This document shows positions 45,515 through 53,459 of a DNA stretch of 64,000 nt, one piece after another; the stretch's first letter is position 1; each line of letters starts with the position of its first letter. The notes beneath the pieces were generated by a model. That model did no database searches, had not been told where the DNA came from, and saw nothing but the letters and a program-made list of their open reading frames with translations. The translations under genes were made by a program, and so were the position numbers. Source of the stretch: Paracoccus albicereus (lineage in GTDB: Bacteria; Pseudomonadota; Alphaproteobacteria; Rhodobacterales; Rhodobacteraceae); contig NZ_JAKZEU010000003.1 in assembly GCF_024359525.1 (NCBI RefSeq), positions 374,296 to 438,295 on the forward strand. Direction: 5' to 3'.

Positions 45515-46126
45515 CTACAGCAGACGGTAATCCTTGGCTCGCTGCAGCGCCTCAGCCGTGGTCCTGGCCATCAGACGTTCCCGGACCGAGATCAGCCTGG
45601 CCTTGAAGGCGCTTTCCGTGATGCCAAGTTTTGCAGCCGCCGCCGCGTGGCGATCCCCCTCGGCAATGCACCTGAGGGCTTCCTTCTGAGCCCTTGTCAG
45701 GCTCTCCGGCGGCTCTGTCACATCATGGAGCCGTCGTATCGTTGCCGTGATGTCGGCAATTTCGTCATCCTTGAATTCCCGGTCTGCACGCGCAAAGCTT
45801 GCGATCGTGCGTGACGCGATCGGCCCGTTGGACACCGTGAGACCATAGGTCAGCCCATGGTCAGCCGCGTCCTGCAAGATGTTGAACGGATCGGGAATCG
45901 GCAAGGCGGACCAACGGCACGCACCGGTAGTCGAGAAGCCCCATGCAATCGTCGGATCGCGCAGGGCATAGCCGTTGGCCGAATAGAAGTCTGACCATTC
46001 CTGCGCGTAGGTCTGATGCTGGATCAGGGGCGCGGCAAACCGGATATGCAACCCAAGGTAGTAACCCTTTGGCGACAACTTCCCCAGCTTGTGGAGACTG
46101 GCATTGATATCTGCGCGAGTAGACAT
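45515..46126 (-). CDS. LuxR family quorum-sensing regulator
   Basis: A 203-residue regulator, shorter than the usual ~240. The autoinducer-binding half keeps W44, Y53, D57-P58 and W62 (AQEWSDFYSANGYALRDP). The DNA-binding half is a GerE-type helix-turn-helix at ~143-200 (LTRAQKEALRCIAEG onward), in which the recognition helix is ESAFKARLISV instead of the common TVxxHxxNI. It probably responds to the LuxI product. Two perfect inverted repeats lie upstream of it. Confidence 0.92.
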   Translation of the reverse strand: MSTRADINASLHKLGKLSPKGYYLGLHIRFAAPLIQHQTYAQEWSDFYSANGYALRDPTIAWGFSTTGACRWSALPIPDPFNILQDAADHGLTYGLTVSNGPIASRTIASFARADREFKDDEIADITATIRRLHDVTEPPESLTRAQKEALRCIAEGDRHAAAAAKLGITESAFKARLISVRERLMARTTAEALQRAKDYRLL

Positions 46127-46134
46127 GGCCTTTT

Positions 46135-46147
46135 AGACAAATTGTCT
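46135..46147. promoter_or_regulatory. 13-bp perfect palindrome directly before luxR
   Basis: AGACAA-A-TTGTCT is a perfect inverted repeat about 9 bases upstream of the luxR ATG, next to its ribosome-binding region. It could bind a repressor or form an RNA hairpin masking the ribosome site. Confidence 0.5.
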
Positions 46148-46200
46148 CCGGATCGGTCAATGCTAAACATATGATCGGGCTAGTATGGGCACCACTATCA

Positions 46201-46218
46201 TGCGGACGTTAATCCGCA
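46201..46218. promoter_or_regulatory. 18-bp inverted repeat upstream of luxR, possible lux-type box
   Basis: TGCGGA-CGTTAA-TCCGCA is a perfect 18-bp inverted repeat about 75 bp before the luxR ATG. Its size and symmetry are those of LuxR-type binding sites, though the sequence differs from the Vibrio lux box. Confidence 0.45.
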
Positions 46219-46274
46219 CCTAATGCTCAACTTGGAAGCCAAGATTTTAGTTCGGGCGGTTTTTCGCGGGTTTA

Positions 46275-46307
46275 GGGTTTCCAAACGTCGAAAATCGACG
46301 GAAACCC
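46275..46307. repeat. Nested hairpin in the luxR-rplQ gap
   Basis: GGGTTTCC (46275-46282) pairs with GGAAACCC (46300-46307), and inside it GTCGA pairs with TCGAC around AAA, with an asymmetric AAAC bulge. It has no T-run. It lies between the rplQ terminator and luxR and no coding is visible there. Confidence 0.55.
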
Positions 46308-46344
46308 CACGAAAACGGACCATCTCGGCCTGAGGTCAGGCAAC

Positions 46345-46380
46345 CAAAATAAAACACCCCGCCGAAAAATTTCGACGGGG
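46345..46380 (-). terminator. Terminator of the alpha (rplQ) operon
   Basis: On the minus strand CCCCGTCGAAA and TTTCGGCGGGG pair with one mismatch around TT, followed by TGTTTTATTTTGG. It closes the ribosomal operon 31 bp after rplQ. Confidence 0.9.
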
Positions 46381-46410
46381 CGTCAGACGTTCACACGCGA
46401 TTCTTGCGGT

Positions 46411-46836
46411 TCAGGCTTCGTCAGCGAAGGATGATTCGGCTTCAGTGCGGGCGCGGTCGGCCGCACCTTTCGCATCGGGATCGCGATCGACCAGTTCGAT
46501 GATCGCCATCGGCGCCATATCACCATAGCGGAAGCCAGCTTTCAGGACACGGACGTAGCCGCCCTGACGGTCCTTGTAGCGTGCGCCTAGCTCGTCAAAC
46601 AGCTTTGCGACATGCATGTCCTGCTTCAGCTGCGACGCCGCCAGACGACGGGCATGCAGGTCGCCGCGCTTGGCGAGCGTAATCAGTTTTTCAACCACAG
46701 GGCGAAGTTCCTTCGCCTTCGGCAGCGTCGTCTTGATCTGCTCGTGCTCGATCAGCGAGCCGGCCATGTTGGCGAACAGCGCCTTGCGGTGTTCGTGGGT
46801 GCGGTTCAGGCGGCGATAGCCGCGGGCGTGACGCAT
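46411..46836 (-). CDS. rplQ: 50S ribosomal protein L17
   Basis: A 141-residue L17 with RKLNR-type N-terminus read here as [20 protein letters not shown], and [15 protein letters not shown]. It is the last gene of the alpha operon, 109 bp after rpoA. The C-terminal ~20 residues are an acidic extension beyond the E. coli protein. It is followed by a strong terminator and then by luxR. Confidence 0.97.
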   Translation of the reverse strand: MRHARGYRRLNRTHEHRKALFANMAGSLIEHEQIKTTLPKAKELRPVVEKLITLAKRGDLHARRLAASQLKQDMHVAKLFDELGARYKDRQGGYVRVLKAGFRYGDMAPMAIIELVDRDPDAKGAADRARTEAESSFADEA

Positions 46837-46945
46837 TGGTGTCTCCTATCAGCGTTTTTGCTTTGTCCGGCGAACCATGCGTGCGGTCCGCTCTCTTTGG
46901 GGCGGGATGCCCGATTGGCGGGGACCGAAGCCCCCGCCGAAACGA

Positions 46946-47962
46946 TCAGAACTGGTCGTCGAAACGCTTCGCCAGATCCTCGATGTTCTCAGGCGGCCAG
47001 TCCACGACATCCATGCCGAGGTGCAGGCCCATGCCCGACAGCACTTCCTTGATCTCGTTCAGCGACTTGCGGCCGAAGTTCGGGGTGCGCAGCATCTCGG
47101 CTTCGGTCTTCTGAATCAGATCGCCGATATAGACGATGTTGTCGTTCTTCAGGCAGTTAGCCGAACGGACCGACAGTTCCAGCTCGTCGACCTTCTTCAG
47201 CAGACGCGGGTCGAATTCCAGACCGTCGTCGCTGTCCTGGGCGCGCGCCGCTTCGGGTTCTTCGAAGTTCACGAAGACCGAAAGCTGGTCCTGAATGATG
47301 CGGGCAGCGTAGGCCACCGCGTCTTCGGGCGACAACGAGCCGTCGGTTTCGACCTTCATCGTCAACTTGTCATAGTCCAGCACCTGACCTTCGCGGGTCG
47401 GGGTGACTTCGTAGCTGACGCGCTTGACCGGCGAGAAGATCGCATCGATCGGAATCAGACCGATGGGCGCGTCTTCGGGGCGGTTGCGGTCGGCTGCGAC
47501 ATAGCCCTTGCCGTTCGCGACAGTCAGTTCGACGTTCAGGTCAGCGCCTTCATCCAGATGGCAGATGACGTGATCGCGGTTCAGAACGGTGATGCCGGCG
47601 GTCTCGGAAATGTCGCCCGCCTTCACCTCACCGGGACCCTTGGCGGTCAGCGACAGCCGCTTGGTGCCGTCGACGTCCATTTTCAGGGTGACGCCCTTGA
47701 GGTTCAGGACGATGTCGGTCACGTCTTCACGGACGCCCGGAACCGAAGAGAATTCGTGCAGCACGTTGTCAATCTGCACGCTGGTGATGGCGGCGCCCTG
47801 CAGCGACGACATCAGAACCCGGCGCAGCGAGTTGCCCAGCGTCAGACCGAAACCACGCTCGAGCGGCTCCGCGACGACCGTGGCCGTGCGCGAGGCGTCC
47901 GCGCCCGGCTTGATTTCCAGCTGGGTCGGCTTGATCAGTTCAGCCCAGTTCTTGTGGATCAT
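46946..47962 (-). CDS. rpoA: RNA polymerase alpha subunit
   Basis: A 338-residue alpha subunit. The N-terminal dimerisation domain contains [20 protein letters not shown]; the C-terminal domain (from ~250) has [16 protein letters not shown], the DNA UP-element and activator contact, and ends in the [14 protein letters not shown] helix. It lies between rpsK and rplQ as in the standard alpha operon. There is no rpsD between rpsK and rpoA, as is usual in alphaproteobacteria. Confidence 0.98.
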   Translation of the reverse strand: MIHKNWAELIKPTQLEIKPGADASRTATVVAEPLERGFGLTLGNSLRRVLMSSLQGAAITSVQIDNVLHEFSSVPGVREDVTDIVLNLKGVTLKMDVDGTKRLSLTAKGPGEVKAGDISETAGITVLNRDHVICHLDEGADLNVELTVANGKGYVAADRNRPEDAPIGLIPIDAIFSPVKRVSYEVTPTREGQVLDYDKLTMKVETDGSLSPEDAVAYAARIIQDQLSVFVNFEEPEAARAQDSDDGLEFDPRLLKKVDELELSVRSANCLKNDNIVYIGDLIQKTEAEMLRTPNFGRKSLNEIKEVLSGMGLHLGMDVVDWPPENIEDLAKRFDDQF

Positions 47963-48080
47963 GCGTTAGCCTCCATTCCAGTTTCCGATCCATGTCCGTG
48001 ACCGGAAACGCCCGAGGGTAAAAAGCCGAAAGCCGGACCGCGCCCATGACGGCGCGATCCGGTATCGATGTCGTCAGACT

Positions 48081-48470
48081 TCAGACCCGGCGACGCTTCG
48101 GCGGGCGGCAGCCGTTATGCGCGATCGGCGTGACGTCGCGGATTGCGGTGATATTGAAGCCAACGGCGGCCAGGGCGCGCAGAGCCGATTCACGGCCCGA
48201 ACCGGGACCCTGAACTTCGACTTCCAGCGTGCGGACGCCGTGTTCCTGTGCCTTCTTGCCGGCATCCTCGGCAGCCATCTGGGCGGCGTAGGGCGTCGAC
48301 TTGCGGCTGCCCTTGAAGCCCATCGTGCCGGCCGACGACCAGGCAATGGCATTGCCCTGAACGTCAGAGATCAGGACCTTGGTGTTGTTGAACGAAGAGT
48401 TCACATGAGCAACGCCGGTGGCGATGTTCTTGGAAACCTTGCGCTTGACGCGGCGAGTATCGCGAGCCAT
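48081..48470 (-). CDS. rpsK: 30S ribosomal protein S11
   Basis: A 129-residue S11, with the signature [19 protein letters not shown] near the start and [16 protein letters not shown] at the end. It binds the platform of the 30S subunit near the E site. It starts 12 bp after rpsM. Confidence 0.98.
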   Translation of the reverse strand: MARDTRRVKRKVSKNIATGVAHVNSSFNNTKVLISDVQGNAIAWSSAGTMGFKGSRKSTPYAAQMAAEDAGKKAQEHGVRTLEVEVQGPGSGRESALRALAAVGFNITAIRDVTPIAHNGCRPPKRRRV

Positions 48471-48482
48471 GTCCGTTCCCCC

Positions 48483-48851
48483 TTACTTCTTCTTGCCGGC
48501 GATCGGCTTCGCCGGGCCCTTGCGGGTGCGGGCATTGGTGTGCGTACGCTGGCCGCGAACCGGCAGGCCGCGACGGTGACGCAGGCCGCGATAGGAACCG
48601 AGGTCCATCAGCCGCTTGATGTTCATCTGCGTCTCACGGCGCAGGTCGCCCTCGACGGTCAGGTTGCCGTCGATATATTCGCGGATCTGCAGAACTTCGG
48701 CGTCCGACAGTTCGTTGACGCGACGGGTCTGGTCGATGCCGACGGCCTCGACGATCTGTTTGGCATAGGCGGGGCCGATGCCGTGAATGTAGGTCAGTGC
48801 GACGGGAACGCGTTTCCCAGTCGGAATGTTGACGCCAGCGATACGAGCCAC
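48483..48851 (-). CDS. rpsM: 30S ribosomal protein S13
   Basis: A 122-residue S13 with [19 protein letters not shown] at the start, [20 protein letters not shown] in the C-terminal half, and the usual KKK-type tail. The start is GTG at 48851, preceded by AGGAAGGA; the upstream in-frame ATG at 48884 would give a longer product not seen in the family. It heads the alpha operon, with a promoter-like inverted repeat before it. Confidence 0.96.
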   Translation of the reverse strand: MARIAGVNIPTGKRVPVALTYIHGIGPAYAKQIVEAVGIDQTRRVNELSDAEVLQIREYIDGNLTVEGDLRRETQMNIKRLMDLGSYRGLRHRRGLPVRGQRTHTNARTRKGPAKPIAGKKK

Positions 48852-48959
48852 GCGTGTTCCTTCCTGATTGCGGTTCCGTAACACCGGAACCTTTTTTCAC
48901 AACGGAAGGCCCGAAAGCCAAGCCTCCGGGCCGGTCTATGGGCCACCCGCTTATCGGGT

Positions 48960-49004
48960 GATTCTCTTGCGAGATGTCGTCACTTAAAGACCGTCAAGAG
49001 AATC
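48960..49004 (-). promoter_or_regulatory. Inverted repeat with repeated TTGACG in the adk-rpsM gap
   Basis: GATTCTCTTG (48960-48969) pairs perfectly with CAAGAGAATC (48995-49004). On the minus strand TTGACG occurs twice in this stretch, 12 bases apart, giving two possible -35 boxes for rpsM; no good -10 follows. Nearer to rpsM are two GC hairpins. Confidence 0.4.
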
Positions 49005-49037
49005 GTCAAGGGCACGGTCGGATTGCCGCCACCTGCC

Positions 49038-49685
49038 TCAGCGATCGACGATCTCCGCGATCGATTTGGCAACATCGCCAATCTCGCCAAGCCCGTCTAC
49101 GTGAGACAGCTTGTCCTTGGCATAATAGTAGCCGATCAGCGGTGAGGTCTTCTTGTAGTATTCCAAAAGCCGCGTGCGCAGGCTTTCCTCGTTGTCGTCG
49201 GCACGACGCCGCAGGTCGGTCGAGCCGCACACATCACAGACACCGGGCTTCTGTGTCGGTTTGGTCTCGTCGTGATAGACCTCGCCACAATTTCCGCAGG
49301 TGAAGCGCCCGGTTATGCGACGCACCAGCGCGGCATCATCCACGCGCATCTCGATCACGGCATCGAGGTTTTGCCCCACCTCGTCCAGCAAGGCCGACAG
49401 AGCGTCAGCCTGGGCCAGCGTCCGTGGAAAGCCGTCGAAGATGAACCCGTTGCCATTTTCGGCAAGTTTCTCGCGAATGAGGCCGATGACGATCTCATCG
49501 GTTACCAGTTCGCCGCGGTCCATCACCTCGGCCACACGCTTGCCCATCTCGGTGCCTGAGGAGCGCGCTTCACGCAGCATGTCACCGGTGGACAGTTGGA
49601 CCATGCCGCGCCCTTCGACCAGTCGACGCGCTTGGGTACCCTTGCCCGCTCCGGGTGGTCCCAGAAGAATGATGTTCACTGACAT
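49038..49685 (-). CDS. adk: Adenylate kinase
   Basis: A 215-residue long-form adenylate kinase, interconverting ATP+AMP and 2 ADP. The P-loop is [12 protein letters not shown] and the NMP-binding region includes [14 protein letters not shown]. The lid domain is of the zinc type, with four cysteines in [11 protein letters not shown] and [10 protein letters not shown]. Its place after secY is standard. The gap to rpsM (186 bp) is long for an operon and may carry a promoter. Confidence 0.97.
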   Translation of the reverse strand: MSVNIILLGPPGAGKGTQARRLVEGRGMVQLSTGDMLREARSSGTEMGKRVAEVMDRGELVTDEIVIGLIREKLAENGNGFIFDGFPRTLAQADALSALLDEVGQNLDAVIEMRVDDAALVRRITGRFTCGNCGEVYHDETKPTQKPGVCDVCGSTDLRRRADDNEESLRTRLLEYYKKTSPLIGYYYAKDKLSHVDGLGEIGDVAKSIAEIVDR

Positions 49686-49727
49686 GGCCTGTCCCCCTCT
49701 GGCCCCCGGATGGTCCGCTACCCGCTC

Positions 49728-51098
49728 TTAGCGGCGGGAGGGCGCGCGTTTCGGTTTGCGTGCGCCTGCCCCGCGTTTACCGCGAAGCTGCGACTTTTCA
49801 ATCAAACCTTCGTACTGATGGGCCAGCAAGTGGCTTTGCACCTGGTTGATCGTGTCCATGGTCACCGACACGACGATCAGCACCGATGTCCCGCCGAAAT
49901 AGAACGGCACCGACCACTGGCTCCGCAGGATTTCCGGCAGGAGACATACCGCGGTCAGGTAGGCCGCACCGATCACCAGGATACGGTTCACCACGTAGTC
50001 GAGATACTCTTCGGTCCGCTTGCCCGGCCGGATGCCGGGAATGAAGCCGCCCTGGTTTTTCAGGTTTTCGGCCACGTCGTCGGATTTGAAGCTGACGTTC
50101 TGCGTATAGAAATAGGCGAAGAACACGATCATCGCCGCGAAGAACAGCAGATAGAGCGGCTGACCCGGCCCGAAATAGGCGAGGATCGTCGACATGATCG
50201 GCCCGGTCTGGTTGCCCGAGAAGGTAGAGATCGTTACCGGCAGCAGCAGCAGCGAACTGGCAAAGATCGCCGGGATCACGCCCGCCGGGTTGACCTTGAT
50301 CGGCAGGTGGCTCGACTGGCCGTCATACATCTTCATGCCGACCTGACGCCGGGGATACTGGATGTGGATCTTGCGCAGTGCGCGCTCCATGAACACGACG
50401 AAGCCGATCACGGCCACGACCATCACGATCACGCCGAGGATCACCGGCGTCGAGATCGCACCCGAGCGTCCCTGGGCAAAGAAGTTGGCCAGCGCCGCCG
50501 GAATCTCCGCAATGATGCCAACGAAGATGATCAGCGAGATACCATTGCCGATACCACGCGCCGTGATCTGTTCACCCAGCCACATCAGGAACATCGTGCC
50601 ACCGACCAGGGTGATGACGACCGAAGCCTGGAAGAACAGGCCCGGATCATGCGCGAGATTGCCGGCTTCCAGCGAACGCGCCAGACCGTAAGCCTGGAAC
50701 AGCGCCAGCGCCACGGTGCCGTATCGCGTATATTGGTTGATCTTCTTGCGGCCCTGTTCGCCTTCCTTCTTCAACTGTTCCAGCGAAGGGACCATCGACG
50801 CCAGAAGCTGAACGATGATCGAGGCGGAAATGTAGGGCATGATGCCCAGGGCGAAGACGCCCATGCGGCTCAGCGCGCCACCGGTAAACATGGACAGGAT
50901 GCCGCCGATACCGGTCTGCGCCTGCTCCATGAAGTTGCGCAACGCCGCGCCATCAATCCCCGGCACGGGAATATAGGTGCCGAGACGATAGATGATCAGA
51001 AGGCCGATGGTGAACCAGATGCGCTGGCGAAGCTCGGTGGCCCTGCCCAACGCGCCCCACGACATGTTCGCGGCCATCTGTTCTGCGGCTGACGCCAT
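49728..51098 (-). CDS. secY: Protein translocase subunit SecY
   Basis: A 456-residue membrane protein with ten membrane segments, the central channel of the Sec translocon. Landmarks are TELRQRIWFTIGLLIIYRLG at the start, the plug region near GGILSMFTGGALSRMGVFALG, and the C-terminal cytosolic loop. It lies between rplO and adk in the usual order. A strong hairpin lies between it and rplO. Confidence 0.98.
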   Translation of the reverse strand: MASAAEQMAANMSWGALGRATELRQRIWFTIGLLIIYRLGTYIPVPGIDGAALRNFMEQAQTGIGGILSMFTGGALSRMGVFALGIMPYISASIIVQLLASMVPSLEQLKKEGEQGRKKINQYTRYGTVALALFQAYGLARSLEAGNLAHDPGLFFQASVVITLVGGTMFLMWLGEQITARGIGNGISLIIFVGIIAEIPAALANFFAQGRSGAISTPVILGVIVMVVAVIGFVVFMERALRKIHIQYPRRQVGMKMYDGQSSHLPIKVNPAGVIPAIFASSLLLLPVTISTFSGNQTGPIMSTILAYFGPGQPLYLLFFAAMIVFFAYFYTQNVSFKSDDVAENLKNQGGFIPGIRPGKRTEEYLDYVVNRILVIGAAYLTAVCLLPEILRSQWSVPFYFGGTSVLIVVSVTMDTINQVQSHLLAHQYEGLIEKSQLRGKRGAGARKPKRAPSRR

Positions 51099-51123
51099 GA
51101 TCCGTAGTCCTGTCTTGTGACAA

Positions 51124-51153
51124 CGCCGCCGGACCGTGTTCCGGTCGGCGGCG
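51124..51153 (-). repeat. GC-rich hairpin between rplO and secY
   Basis: CGCCGCCG-ACCG pairs with CGGT-CGGCGGCG over 12 bp with one bulged G. No T-run follows on the minus strand, so it is more likely an mRNA-stabilising or processing hairpin than a terminator. Confidence 0.6.
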
Positions 51154-51204
51154 CCGTGGAATCCCGAAAGCTATCTATGGGGTGCCGTGACCCCGTTCAA
51201 CAGC

Positions 51205-51690
51205 TTACTCCGCCGCCGCCGTCTCGCGTTCGGGCGCGGTCACGGTGACCTTGCCGCCGGCCTTCTCGACAGCTTCGATCGCAGCCTTTGACGCGCCGGT
51301 GACGGTCAGCGTCAGGCCGGCCTTCAGTTCGCCCTTGGCCAGCAGCCGCACGCCGTCCAGCTTGCGCCGAACGATACCCGCTTCGACCAGCGAATCCTCG
51401 GTCACGTCGGCTTTCGCATCCAGCTTTCCGGCATCGACGAAGGATTGCAGCTGACCCAGGTTGATGACCGCGAAGCTCTTGCGGTTCGGCTTGGAGAAGC
51501 CGCGCTTCGGCAGACGACGGTAAAGCGGCATCTGGCCGCCCTCGTAGCCGCCCAGTGCCACGCCCGAGCGTGAGGTCTGGCCCTTGATGCCGCGACCGGC
51601 AGTTTTACCCTTGCCCGAGCCGGGGCCGCGCGCCACGCGCTTTTTCTTGCGGTTCGCGCCTTCGTTGTCGCGCAGTTCATGCAGTTTCAT
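51205..51690 (-). CDS. rplO: 50S ribosomal protein L15
   Basis: A 161-residue L15 with [18 protein letters not shown] at the start, the Gly/Arg-rich [17 protein letters not shown] and [17 protein letters not shown], read here as [17 protein letters not shown]. Normally rpmD stands directly before it. Here two unrelated genes and a terminator intervene, and a promoter-like element lies upstream, so rplO-secY-adk appears to start a transcript. Confidence 0.97.
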   Translation of the reverse strand: MKLHELRDNEGANRKKKRVARGPGSGKGKTAGRGIKGQTSRSGVALGGYEGGQMPLYRRLPKRGFSKPNRKSFAVINLGQLQSFVDAGKLDAKADVTEDSLVEAGIVRRKLDGVRLLAKGELKAGLTLTVTGASKAAIEAVEKAGGKVTVTAPERETAAAE

Positions 51691-51782
51691 GTCGCTTCTC
51701 CTTGCCGGACGCGTCCCCGAAGCGAGATGGGACGGACGCGGCTTTCAATGATTGTCACAGGGGACCCTTGGGCCACCGGCGG

Positions 51783-51811
51783 TCCGTAACGAACCCGCCA
51801 CCAAAGGTCAA
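51783..51811 (-). promoter_or_regulatory. Candidate promoter of rplO-secY-adk
   Basis: On the minus strand TTGACC (51811-51806) and TACGGA (51788-51783) are 17 bases apart; the leader to rplO would be ~85 bases and contains a GCGTCC/GGACGC hairpin. The -35 is good, the -10 weak. Confidence 0.5.
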
Positions 51812-51822
51812 GCGCGGTTGGC

Positions 51823-51849
51823 GGAACCGGTCTGCCTCCGGGGTGCGTT
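51823..51849 (+). promoter_or_regulatory. Candidate EcfG-like promoter, N18 spacing
   Basis: GGAAC (51823-51827) and CGTT (51846-51849) are 18 bases apart, one or two more than the usual EcfG spacing. It precedes the stress-type flavin-fold gene, whose ATG is at 51882. Confidence 0.35.
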
Positions 51850-51881
51850 TGCTGACATCAGTCCGGCAACAGGAGCGAGCG

Positions 51882-52298
51882 ATGGCCAAGCCGACGAAGA
51901 AGATGATCTCCGAGACGATGAAGCAGATGGATCTCTGCATGATGACGACATACGGCGCCCATGGCTGGCTGGTGAGTCGGCCGATGAGCAACAACGCGCA
52001 GGTCGATTACGACGGCGACAGCTATTTCTTCACCCGCCCCGACACCAGAAAACTGCGCGACATTGCACGCGACGACAGGGTGGCGCTGGACTTCCAGGGT
52101 GGTGGAGTTTGGCTGACGATCCGCGGCAAGGCCAGCGTCCATGACGACCCCGAGCTTATGCGGAAGCACTGGACACAGGACATCGAGAAGTGGTTCGGCC
52201 ATGGCCCCGAAGAACGGGGTGGGGTGCGCCTGATCAGGGTGACTGCCCACGAGGCGGAACTGTACGGCCAAGACGAGGGCGTGGTCGACATGACCTGA
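51882..52298 (+). CDS. Pyridoxamine-5'-phosphate oxidase-fold protein (general stress protein 26-like)
   Basis: A 138-residue protein with the split-barrel flavin-binding fold of the PNPOx-like family (DLCMMTTYGAHGWLVSRPMS, SYFFTRPDTRKLRDIARDDR, VHDDPELMRKHW). General stress protein 26 of Bacillus and many plant and bacterial stress proteins belong here; they bind flavin or F420, with uncertain substrates. Start ATG at 51882 with AGGAG upstream. It lies in the middle of the ribosomal cluster on the opposite strand to rplO and rpmD. Confidence 0.85.
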   Translation: MAKPTKKMISETMKQMDLCMMTTYGAHGWLVSRPMSNNAQVDYDGDSYFFTRPDTRKLRDIARDDRVALDFQGGGVWLTIRGKASVHDDPELMRKHWTQDIEKWFGHGPEERGGVRLIRVTAHEAELYGQDEGVVDMT

Positions 52299-52305
52299 AA
52301 AGGAC

Positions 52306-52337
52306 AAAGGACGACGCTGTGCCAGCGCCGTCCTTTT
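52306..52337 (+). terminator. Terminator of the PNPOx-like gene
   Basis: AAGGACG-A-CGCTG pairs with CAGCG-C-CGTCCTT around TGC with one internal mismatch, followed by a run of T. It also faces the end of the convergent GFA gene. Confidence 0.9.
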
Positions 52338-52355
52338 TTTATCTCGCGGTCGCTG

Positions 52356-52796
52356 TCATGCGGCGCTGGCCGGCCAGTGGAAGTCCGGGCGGAGGCCTTC
52401 GTAGACGGGACGGCCGTCATCGGGCTTAGGATAACCCTTCGATTCATCCCAGAAAGCGTGGTAGCTCGCATCGGGGAAATTGGCGTCGTCGTAGCCCATG
52501 ACGTTCGGCACGGCGACGCGGATCCGCTTCTGCTTGTCATCGAGCATCAGCGCGGCACCGCAATCCGAACAGGTGCACAGTTCCAGCGGGCCGTTCGGGT
52601 TTTCCGCGTTGAATGGCTGGCGGTTCATTTTTTCGGGATGATCAACGCTCAGGTCATTGTAGTTGAAGAACGCGACATGCGTATGCTGCTGGCCGGTGAC
52701 CGATTTGCAGACGTTGCAGTGGCATTCGTGGTTGTCGATGGGCTCGGCGTCCGATGTCACGTGGACGTGCTCGCAGCCACCCTCATAATGGGCCAT
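52356..52796 (-). CDS. GFA (glutathione-dependent formaldehyde-activating) family protein
   Basis: A 146-residue zinc protein of the GFA/CENP-V fold. Seven cysteines are placed as expected: C8, then C25-C27-C30 in HECHCNVCKSVTG, and C74-C76-C79 in ELCTCSDCGAA. The first CxC is replaced by CEH. Most GFA proteins have no proven substrate; the name comes from the Gfa enzyme of Paracoccus denitrificans. ATG at 52796 has GGGGAGGA before it; upstream frames are not needed. It interrupts the spc operon with the PNPOx-like gene. Confidence 0.88.
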   Translation of the reverse strand: MAHYEGGCEHVHVTSDAEPIDNHECHCNVCKSVTGQQHTHVAFFNYNDLSVDHPEKMNRQPFNAENPNGPLELCTCSDCGAALMLDDKQKRIRVAVPNVMGYDDANFPDASYHAFWDESKGYPKPDDGRPVYEGLRPDFHWPASAA

Positions 52797-53196
52797 GTTC
52801 AATCCTCCCCAGATTGTCAGCCACATCAGGTGATGTGGCATCACGCCTCAAGCCTAGGCTCGCCGATCGCTAAATCAACTCAGCAGAAGGGCGGAGAATT
52901 TGGCTGTCTCGACAACCATTGCGGTCGTTGAGCCGAATCGAATTTTCTGCTATGTCACTGATTGTCTGAGAAATTGCGGGCTGCCTCCCCGCTAAGATGC
53001 TGGCTTGGGATGATCCGGCGGGCTTTGCCCGTTCCAGCGCAGACATCGGCGCCAAGGGAATGAAATTGGACGGTCGGTTCGCCTGCAGTTTGTGAGTGAT
53101 GGTTTTGATGGTCGGCCATGAACGATGACGAGTGACATCGTGCGTCTCGTGGCGTTCAAGTCAGTTCCCGAAGCTGCGTGGTGCCTCGTTCCGCGC
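52797..53196. other. 400-bp stretch with no recognisable gene
   Basis: Between the GFA start and the rpmD terminator no reading frame looks like a protein; short frames (for example minus 52870-53055 and 52992-53198) have no initiation site or codon pattern like the neighbours. Base composition is less GC-rich than the neighbouring genes. It holds GFA's promoter region and may contain decayed or foreign DNA. No clear repeat or attachment site was seen. Confidence 0.5.
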
Positions 53197-53235
53197 AAAA
53201 AGGCGCCCCGGTCTCTTTCGAGGCCGGGGCGTTTC
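53196..53235 (-). terminator. Strong terminator after rpmD
   Basis: On the minus strand CGCCCCGG and CCGGGGCG pair around an 11-base loop, followed by CCTTTTTG. It lies 30 bp after the rpmD stop, inside what is normally one continuous spc operon. Confidence 0.9.
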
Positions 53236-53261
53236 TATAGTATCGAGATGTAAGGTCGAGC

Positions 53262-53447
53262 TTAGCTGCGCTCTTCGATGATCGTGACCAGATGCGGGAT
53301 CTTCGCGACCATGCCGCGGATCGAGGGGGTGTCCTCAAGTTCGCGGGTGCGGTGCATCTTGTTCAGGCCCAGGCCCTTCAGCGTCTCGCGCTGGATGGCG
53401 GGGCGGCGGATCGGGCTGCCGATCTGCTTGACGACGATGGTTGCCAT
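53262..53447 (-). CDS. rpmD: 50S ribosomal protein L30
   Basis: A 61-residue L30 ([20 protein letters not shown], then [20 protein letters not shown]), the standard bacterial length. It starts 13 bp after rpsE. Instead of leading into rplO it is followed by a strong terminator. Confidence 0.97.
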   Translation of the reverse strand: MATIVVKQIGSPIRRPAIQRETLKGLGLNKMHRTRELEDTPSIRGMVAKIPHLVTIIEERS

Positions 53448-53459
53448 GTCAGTCGCTCC

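Noticed and set aside
49710..51092. 460-residue open frame opposite secY
   Set aside because: Shadow of secY; Asp/Gln/His/Arg-rich low-complexity product with no family resemblance.
52870..53198. Short minus-strand frames that might be a transposase remnant
   Set aside because: No catalytic motif, no terminal inverted repeats and no target duplication could be seen; left as unassigned non-coding DNA.
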